Below the pieces are notes generated by a model. The model was not told the DNA's origin, searched no databases, and worked only from the letters and a program-made list of their open reading frames with translations. A DNA stretch of 64,000 nucleotides from positions 11,315,501-11,379,500 of the forward strand of contig CP136896.1 of NCBI GenBank assembly GCA_034359265.1. Reading direction: 5' to 3'. The stretch's first letter is position 1; the number at the start of each line of letters is the position of its first letter. The DNA comes from Canna indica. Taxonomy: Eukaryota; Streptophyta; Magnoliopsida; Zingiberales; Cannaceae. The position numbers and the translations under genes were made by a program. Shown piece by piece: positions 56,560 through 64,000 of the stretch.

Positions 56560-58020
56560 GGCTAATTACACAAATTAACCGAGTTTGCGCCTTCAATAGC
56601 AAGCTCAATGGGGGATTTCTTGGTTCCATCAAAAATTCTAAGTTCCTTTCATACCATAATTTCCAATTTCAAATCATTGTGATTAGGTATTTCCACTTTT
56701 GAGAAGATGAGCTACGAATAACGGAGCATGCCCAATGTTTGTACCCAAACTGAAAATGTGCTAAGTTGCAGAGACTGAGCAAAAGGTCCCAACCTTGATT
56801 TGAGAAAACACATGTAGAGAAGAGATGATCATGTGATTCATCTTCTGTATTACATAGAACACATCTGGGATCCACTTGGATAGATCTATTCAGGAGACGA
56901 TCTTTGGTGGGCAACCTCTTCAAATTAATGAGTCAATTATTAATCAAAACACATTCAGGGCAGTTAGGAAGTCACACATATTTTGCAGCAGGATCAAGAA
57001 TGCCCCTGAAAGAGAGCAAATTATAAAGAGGTTTGGTGGAGAAGTTTCCATGATTGTACGTTCCATTTCCAAGAGATTCTATCTTCCCCAATATTGAAAA
57101 CTATGCTCGCTAGATCAGAGGCTAGGTTGGCAATGGTGTCAATGTCAACAAAGTTGTTGAAAGGAATGTTCCAACCTCGTATCCCACCTTGTTCATCTAA
57201 CTCTTTGCATTCGCTGATGAGAGCACTGGGTGCGGTGGCAAGACTAATTAAAAGGTGTGGAGAATTTGTCACATAGTCTAGATCCATTCTGCCAAGGGTC
57301 AGTCCAAAGCCGTGTTCTAGTACCTGACCTCATGAAACTGTATAGAGTATCGAAAAATGTCATCATTACTCATGATGTCTTTCCAGATGATAGATAAAGG
57401 TTCTCTGAGAGCAACATGCACCACAATGAAGTAACTCTGAAAATAAAGATATGATAATCTTAACTCAAACCAAATCATGATTGTTGAAAAGCTTCCAAAG
57501 CCAGCCCCCAAGTCGAGCCCGGTTGTGTTGTTGATGTTCAGGACCCCGATTCCCCCTTCCTTCCTCCTTTTTCATTGTGACTTTTTTCCAATTTACACGA
57601 CAAGACACTTGCCTTGGGGAGATGAATTCCTAACACTCGTCCAAATGAACTACTTTCTTTTCTTATTAATAGTCTTGATAACTCACGAGGGAGCTTTATA
57701 AATAGAAAAGATGTAAGAACCTTGATTGGTAAGGACGATGTTGGTTAAAGTGATCCTTCTAGCACTAGAGAGAAGGAGCCCCGACCAAGCAACCAAAGTT
57801 TTATCATATTTGTTAATCACCTGAAGTCAGCCTTCCTTAAGAAGCCTTCCCACCCGTAAGGGTAGGCCAAGATATTTGATGGGAACTTTTTCTGACGTAC
57901 ATTGGAGAATTGCCGTAGCTTGACTAGCAGTAGAAGGATCCCCAAGGATACTCAGAGCTTTAGTTTTCTCATTGTTAATTTTCAATCCCGTAGTGAGTTC
58001 AAAGCAAGTCAATAGTAATT
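56560..58020 (-). pseudogene. LINE relic: C-terminal RT region and zf-RVT, minus strand
   Basis: On the minus strand from 58020: TTGLKINNEKTKALSILGDP (after the lost catalytic site), VPIKYLGLPLRVGRLLKE, a connection region in pieces (WNVQSWKLLHQTSL), and the zf-RVT motif KRLPTKDRLLNRSIQVDPRC with VLCNTEDESHDHLF near 56800-56920. Its 5' part with the FADD site is missing. Several stops and frameshifts. Confidence 0.82.
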
Positions 58021-58029
58021 TAAGATTGC

Positions 58030-58730
58030 TAGATGATGAGAAGAAGCTTTACAGAAAATGATTATTTGAAATTTTAATCAATTATCTATCCCTCTTTGAT
58101 AAAGTGAGAACAAGTTTCATCAAGGGCTTGAGATTGTTCTCTTTATAAGTGGAGTTGATTGTTTTAGAACTTAGATTGATTTTGAGATGACCTTTCACAT
58201 AGGGTAATCATAAAATTTTATAATTAAATTTGTCATGTTTAAGGCATCTGATTGTATAACCATATTATAATCTTGCTCAAACAAAATATATATACTTAAT
58301 TTATAATTCATAAATAAACTAATGTTATTAAATTTGGATAAAATTGGTCAATTTGATCAAAATTAGAGATGACACTAGGATACAGGAAAATCCAAACCCA
58401 TGATTCCCCTCTCATAATGGAATGATCAATGGTTAAAAATCTAAATAGATAATTGCAGTACTCATTTTTCACCGTAGGTAATGGTGGAGAGGCACACGGC
58501 ACTAGGATATCGTAGGTAATGCCATCAAAAGTTTCAAATTTTATAACATATGTAGCTCTACAACATCTCCATTTCTTTCCCACTCTCTCGCTCTCAACTA
58601 TCACACTTGTTCCCCATCCTTGCCCTTGTTCCCCATCTTTCGCCCTTGCTCACTCCCCGATGACCCATCCGTCTTCAATAAGCCTCCCACCCTCCGCCCT
58701 CCACTCTCATCACCCCTAGCTAATCTAGGA
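58030..58730. other. Intergenic
   Basis: AT-rich up to about 58500, then a Pro/Ser-rich low-complexity stretch (58560-58720). No gene seen. Confidence 0.45.
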
Positions 58731-58734
58731 GCAA

Positions 58735-58860
58735 CACAGGAGGGGCGATGACCCCTCCTTAGATCAAAGGGGTACGGTTGTCGCCCTTGGCTAATCCATG
58801 TAGGACCCCGCACTTGGAAAATAGGAGGGGCGACGACCCTCCTCCGATTGCGAACCTAGG
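58735..58860. repeat. GGAGGGGCGAYGACCCCTCC hairpin repeats, left group
   Basis: Two hairpins, at 58738-58762 and 58824-58848, each with GGAGGGGCGA and an inverted CCCTCCT, in a ~90-bp repeat context with ATGTAGGACCCCGCACTTGG. Confidence 0.7.
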
Positions 58861-59970
58861 TGTTGGCGTAAGGTTTTCGATATTGGTCTTAATCTCGGTT
58901 CTGATGATAACAAACTAGGTTCCAAGTCATGTGACACACGACGTCCACAATTGGAAGATCGACACGAAATTGGAAAAATCCAAGTAGACGTTGATCGATG
59001 CTCGGAATATGACGAAGACTTATAGTCTAAGTTTTTGGTCTAGATCTAATGTACAATCCTCTAAATGAATGTTGATGATGAAGAAACCAAAACTAGAAAC
59101 CCAAAACTCTGACCGAAGATCGAAGTAGTGTTGAAATTGCACACACAATGCAGTTTCGGTCGATCGACGATCGACCGGCCTACGATTGGACTTCGATCGG
59201 CGATAGTAACGACTTTTTTTCTAGTCATTTCAACCCGTTGGAGCCGACTCTCTTCATGTCATATGTTTATATATTTGTCTTCCCTACATTCCTTAAAGCT
59301 TTTAGTGAATATTGAGCCATTATGATCATTTGGGAGCCTTGAATGAGTCATTCCTCTTGATAGTTGATACTCTCTTTGATCTAGCTTTGAATCCATTTTT
59401 TTCATCATCAAAGGCATCAAGCAGAGCTATGACTTCTTGCTTGGAATTAAGTTAAGTATTGTGTTGTTTTATTTATTACTCAATTTACTCGTATATTTTG
59501 TGATTTATTTTGTGTAATTAATTAAAGCTTGTATTGGTTGACCTTAGGTGTATACCTTGATTGAGTGGTTGCTTTCGTGTAGATGCACAAATACACTCTT
59601 GTACACTAGATTTAGGGTGTCCTAGGAGAGTGAGGTAGGAAATTGCCTTCGGGAGAAGACGGAGAACTTTCGGTGCAAAATTTCTCATTGTAAGCATGCA
59701 ACCTTAAATTTATTATTGGATTTAGGTTGAAATCCTAAGCATTGTGTGTAGCCGTGTAGGTATAGGCAAAATTGTCAAACTCCTACAAATCTCTTGTGTT
59801 AGCATTAATTGAATTGCTTGTGTGTGCTTGATTAATCATTAGCTTCCGCACTTACAAGTTTAATTGTGAATTGCCTAATATTTCAAAAAATCGTTAAAAT
59901 TAAAATTAAAATTATACTTAATTTTATAGAAACACACTATTCACCTCCTAGTGTGGTAATTCACTCCACA
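58861..59970 (+). repeat. Solo LTR, relative of the 32859-48035 element
   Basis: Starts TGTTGGCGTAAGGTTTTCGA and ends TTCACTCCACA, like the LTRs above (TGTTGGCTTTAGG, CCCACA), with GGTCGATCGACGATCGACCG in the same relative place. Length 1110 bp. The 5-bp flanks CTAGG and CCATG do not match, so no TSD is seen. Confidence 0.75.
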
Positions 59971-59984
59971 CCATGTGTGAGGCA

Positions 59985-60115
59985 AGCGGCCGATCCAAGT
60001 GTGGGCTCGCACCTAGAAAAGTGGAGGGGCGATGACCCCTCGATGGTCGATCCAAGTGCAGGTGACCTCACACCTGGAAATGAGGAGGGGGCTACGACCA
60101 CTCCTCCAATATGCG
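59985..60115. repeat. Hairpin repeats, right group
   Basis: GGAGGGGCGATGACCCCTC at about 60021 and GAGGAGGGGGCTACGACCAC at about 60084, each after CACCTGGAAAAT-like sequence. They continue the left group, so the solo LTR lies inside this repeat. Confidence 0.65.
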
Positions 60116-60189
60116 TGCAACTAGAAGAAGAGTTATCCTTGGATCCAAGCAATCCAATTTTAAAAATTATTTTTCATTTTTCTATCAAG

Positions 60190-61240
60190 TAGAATGAGTG
60201 ACAATTGCTGCCATTGGATCTAAGGAGATGGACGTCCTCTCTAATTATTTGGTTTTTAATTTTTTTATTTTTTTTTACCTTTGTTCTATTTTTTAGTTGT
60301 TATTTTTCCATTAACTAATTTTGAATTAACAAATCTTTTTATATCAAGTGCTTGTGATCTCATAGTGCTTTGTGATATCATCATCAGTTTGGTGTCTTTA
60401 TTGATCCATGCATGCATGTTTATTAATTAATATTGATTAATGAATAACTAATTAGTTGTTTTAATGTTTAATTGATACTGATTAATACTTATTGATTCAT
60501 ATTGTTTAATTTTGTTTATATTTATTGATCCATGCATCAGCAGGTCTATTTATATTTAATTATTTATGGTCGTCCCTCGGGCACCCGCGAGCATGCGGTA
60601 CTTAATTGGCTCGATTCGAAATTTTTCGGATCGGGTGAAGCATCATCCTTTTTGGGTTGATTTCGTGACTATGGGCAAATTTGTCTCAGTGGCGGATTCA
60701 AAAAATTTATTAGTGTAGGCAAACTAATACATAAGAAAAAATCAAACAATTATACACATATTTACTTGCTAAATATACTTGGCAAATTTGTCAAATAATT
60801 ATCCATCTATGTATCTATAAAAGAAATTATAAAGTTAATAACCATAATATAATTAATTTAATCAAAACAATTTACTCAAAATTTTAATCAAATTCAATTA
60901 GAAATCTAAATTAAATGAATTAAAATTGATTAGAAATTTAGGATATAATTTGATCAACCTACCTTTTTTCTTTTTGCTTTCCTTTTCCAATATTTTATAT
61001 CCAAAATAATTGAATATTTCCATGAAGATTTTTTAATGTATTCTTAGCTAATCGATGCAGAGTGAATCACATTGAAAATATTGTTGTGAAAAATTAACAT
61101 CATTTAATTTTGAAGTTTTGGAAGTATATATATCCTTCGAGATCTCTTGAATATCGTAGATATGCTATTAATTTCATGTTGCATGTATTCACAAGATGAC
61201 ACAATTATACATTTTACTAAACAAAAAAGTAAGATTTGAT
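60190..61240. other. AT-rich intergenic stretch
   Basis: No gene or RNA. GTGGCGGATTCAAAAAATTT near 60691 resembles the end of a known kind of plant DNA transposon, but no partner end was found. Confidence 0.45.
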
Positions 61241-61274
61241 ATGCATAAATTACATCAAGAGCAAAAGGCAAAAC

Positions 61275-61465
61275 ACTAACACTATATTTGGATTGAGGAT
61301 TTTGAAGAGTTTTGAAGGGAGAGGAGTTTGGAGGGATTTAAAATATCTTGTTTGGATAACTTTTTTTAAGGGGTTTGGAGAGGTTTGAAACCCCTCCAAA
61401 TCCCTCATAGAATTCATTTTCAAAACCCCTATTTTGGGAGGATTTGGAGGCATTCGAAAGGTTAA
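61275..61465. repeat. Inverted-repeat element built on TTTGGAGGGATTT
   Basis: TTTGGATTGAGGATTTTGAAG and GGAGGGATTT on the left, with the mirror CCCTCCAAATCCCTC and a further GGATTTGGAGG on the right. It is MITE-like but has no TSD that I can define. Confidence 0.4.
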
Positions 61466-61479
61466 TGAATTAAAAAACT

Positions 61480-64000
61480 TAAATTACAAAGATATAAACG
61501 AGAGCATAGTGGTCTACCAAATCTCTCCAAAATTTGGCATCTTGATGACGGTAACGGAGGATGGTGTACCAGTCCTGAAAGCATTGGCTTGAAATCATAG
61601 GATTACATTAAGGAGATTTTCACCTCTTCCACTCCCCTTGATCCTTCGATATAATTTGAAAGCATGAGCTCTAAGGTCTCTAACACTATAAACAGAAATA
61701 TTACCAGACCCGTTTCTAAAGCTGAGGTTAAATTTGCAGTCTTCTCTCTTGATCCTAGTGCGGCTCGATCCAGGGGATGATGGTTTCGCATCCATATTTT
61801 TTTCAATGCTACTAGGAAACAATTGGGGGGATGTTTGTAAAGCTGTCAAAAGTTTTTTTTTTAAGGAAGCCGAATGCTTAAAAGTTTCAACCATACCCAC
61901 TTATGCCTGATTCCTAAAATAAAAAATGCTTCTTTGATGACTTAGATGAGGCCGATTAGCCTGTGCTCTGTTTTCTATAAAGTTATTTTCAAAGTGTTGG
62001 TTCTTAGACTTCAAAAATATATGAATCGTCTTATCAGTCCCAATCAGAGTGCATTTATTAAAGATAGATTAATTAGTGACAATATTCTAGTTGCTCATGA
62101 GTGCATGCACTACTTAAAAAATAAACGTTATGGATCTCCTGACTTGGCTCTTAAACTTGACAAGAGCAAAACTTATGACAAGGTAGAATGGTCCTTCCTA
62201 TGGTTCATCATGCAGAAGATGGGTTTTTGTGACCGTTGGATTAATTGGATGAAAGAATGTGTCTCTACTGTTTCTTATTCAGTCATTGTGGATGGTCAAT
62301 CTTTTGGATTCTTCAGACCTACTAGGGGACTCCGCCAAGAAGATCCTCTATCTCCTTATCTATTTTTATTCTGTGCGGAAGGTTTGACCTATTTGCTTAA
62401 TCAGGGGAAACAACATCAACAGTTGGCTAGGATAAAGTTAGTTAATAATTGTCCTTCAGTGAGTTACCTTCTCTTGGTAGATGATTCCATTCTGTTCTGC
62501 CCGGCTACAGAAAATAATTGTAGAAATTTGATGGACATTTAGCATTATTATGATGCCTTCAGTGGCCAGCCCGGCTACATAATAATGATAAATCATCCAT
62601 TTTCTTCAGTAAAAACACTGCTCAATCAGTGCGGGATCATCTAGCAGCTATCTTACATGTTCCTCATGTTGGCACTTAGGATAAATACCTAGGTCTTCCC
62701 ATTGTGATAGGAAGATCTAAAAGGGTCACTTTTGATTTTGTTAAAGATAAGGTGGTCAAAAAACTTCAGCATTGGAAGTGGCCACTCTTCTCTCCTAGTG
62801 GTAGGGAGATCCTTATTGAAGCTATTGGCACTGCTATCCCCTTGTACTCTCTGGGTTGCTTTAAATTACCAGAGATGTTTCTTGATGATATCCAGAAACA
62901 GATAGTAAACTTCTTGTGGGGTCAAAAGAACAATGAAAGAAAGATGCATTGGGTTGGATAGAACAGACTTTGTAGAGTCAAATCTGAAGGTGGTCTTGGC
63001 TTCAAGGATCTACGCGCTTTTAACTTGGCCATGCTAGGCAAATAGGCATGGAGGCTTCTTACCAAAGAACAATCATTATTCTATAAAATCTTCAAAAACA
63101 AATATTTCAGGCATGTATCCTTCACGAAAGCTACGGTTGGTAGTAACCCTTCTTGGGCATGGAGAAGCTTGTTGGAAGGACGAAAAGTCATTGAGAAAGG
63201 CTTAAAATGGCAAGTTGGTGATAGATCTGATATTCGTATTCAGTTTGACCCCTGGATTGCTTCCTCATACCCTTTTACTATTCCTCCTGAGAGCTGTTTA
63301 AATCCTGAATTGTTCTTTATGAGACAACTCTTAAATCCTAATAGATCTTGAAAGGCAGATTTGATTAAAAGGTATTTTACTCCAAGAATTGCTAAATCCA
63401 TTTTTCATATTATCCTTGCTAATCAATATGACAAACTTATTTGGAACTTGAATCGTAGTGGCATTTACTCTGTGCCTTCTGGGTATGAGATTGTCTTCCA
63501 ATTTTTTCACCCATCTGTCTCTAAAGGACCCCCTTACTTGGCTAATAAGAGACTTTGGAACTTAATTTGGGATATTTGTGCCACCAAAAATCAAGATACT
63601 GCTTTGGAAACTATTACATGAAGGTGTACTAGTGCGCCAAAAGTTACATGAAAGATTTTCTCAGACTGATGCTATTTGTCCTCTTTGCCACTCAGATGTT
63701 AAATCTATTCAGCACTGCTTTTTAAGTTGCCCTAAGATTACCAGTATTTGGCAGATGGACGAGATCATTAATCAGGATTGGGATCTTCCTCTTGCATCTT
63801 TCAGACTTTGGTGGTTGGACTTGTACAAAAAACTCAAGCTTGAGATTAATGGACCTGCTAAATTGGCTTTAATAGCCTTCATGGCGTATTTGGTTAGCAA
63901 GAAATGCAAAAGTCTTTGAAAATAAGACCACTTCTCACCATGATATTTGGTCCAAGACTAAAGCGCTTTCTGAGGATTTTTTATGTCTTCACACTAATAT
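61480..64000 (+). pseudogene. LINE (L1-type) RT, connection and zf-RVT, continues past window
   Basis: In order: the end of the endonuclease-RT linker (DYIKEIFTSSTPLDP, VSKAEVKFAVFSLDP), LIPKIKNASL, MRPISLCSVFYKVIF at 61946, LISPNQSAFIKDRLISDNIL, ALKLDKSKTYDKVEW, GLRQEDPLSPYLFLF, LLVDDSILFC (catalytic pair) near 62475, a break at 62540, then KVVKKLQHWKWPLFSPSGRE, WGQKNNERKMHW, GGLGFKDLRAFNLAMLGK and zf-RVT (KIKILLWKLLHEGVLVRQKL, CPLCHSDVKSIQHCFLSCP) to 63919. Stops at 62962, 63045 and 63351 and a frameshift near 63600 make it defective, but less so than the other two LINE copies, so it is younger. An RNase H part would lie beyond the edge. Confidence 0.87.

Noticed and set aside
1..64000. CRISPR arrays, bacterial operons or organelle genes
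   Set aside because: No direct repeats with unique spacers, no Shine-Dalgarno-linked gene series and no organelle gene order were seen. The content is that of a plant nuclear genome.

Overview
The window is a plant nuclear contig segment. Evidence: two intact host genes with plant-only architectures (a DUF241/BPS1-like protein, and a three-exon class I chitinase with a hevein domain), GT-AG introns, a relic of the intron-containing plant tRNA-Tyr, and a dense load of plant transposon superfamilies (CACTA, hAT, Mutator, Copia, L1-type LINE). The very GC-rich, GC3-rich coding exons set in AT-rich DNA suggest a monocot, but this is inference.

Layout. 1-7215: a CACTA element (A1, 5' end outside the window) that carries a second copy of its own family (A2, 2217-6240, TSD GTA) in its second gene. 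7276-7860: hAT-like element. 8923-9729: intronless DUF241 gene, with a decayed reverse-strand Copia (9818-11856, TSD AGAAT) 88 bp past its stop. 12808-16070: CACTA family C, containing a ~1.1 kb ATT-rich array. 17230-26332: mostly non-genic, with three hAT elements that keep 8-bp TSDs, a Mutator-like inverted-repeat element, a tRNA-Tyr pseudogene and a Pack-MULE carrying pieces of three host genes. 26690-28850: LINE relic. 30049-31143: class I chitinase. 31877-32150: Copia RNase H scrap.

32640-54939 is a nest. CACTA family B (TSD TCT) contains a pol-less LTR retrotransposon (32859-48035, TSD CAAAG). That in turn contains a nearly full-length family-A CACTA on the minus strand (A3, 35938-42962, TSD CTA). 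A separate 519-bp hAT (TSD ATTATTCC) sits in B's transposase gene. The insertion order is therefore B, then the LTR element, then A3, with the hAT also later than B. 55260-64000: LTR scraps, a reverse LINE relic, a solo LTR inside hairpin-forming repeats, and a LINE running off the right edge.

How it works together: only the DUF241 gene and the chitinase look functional. Every transposon gene seen is broken, often by G-to-A or C-to-T nonsense changes as expected from cytosine methylation. The most unusual structure is a ~190-bp foldback just upstream of the CACTA transposase start, kept at the same place and almost the same length in families A and B, together with hairpins at the inner edge of the 3' subterminal repeats in both families. 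The Pack-MULE and the Pol III-like boxes inside two hAT elements are the other main leads.
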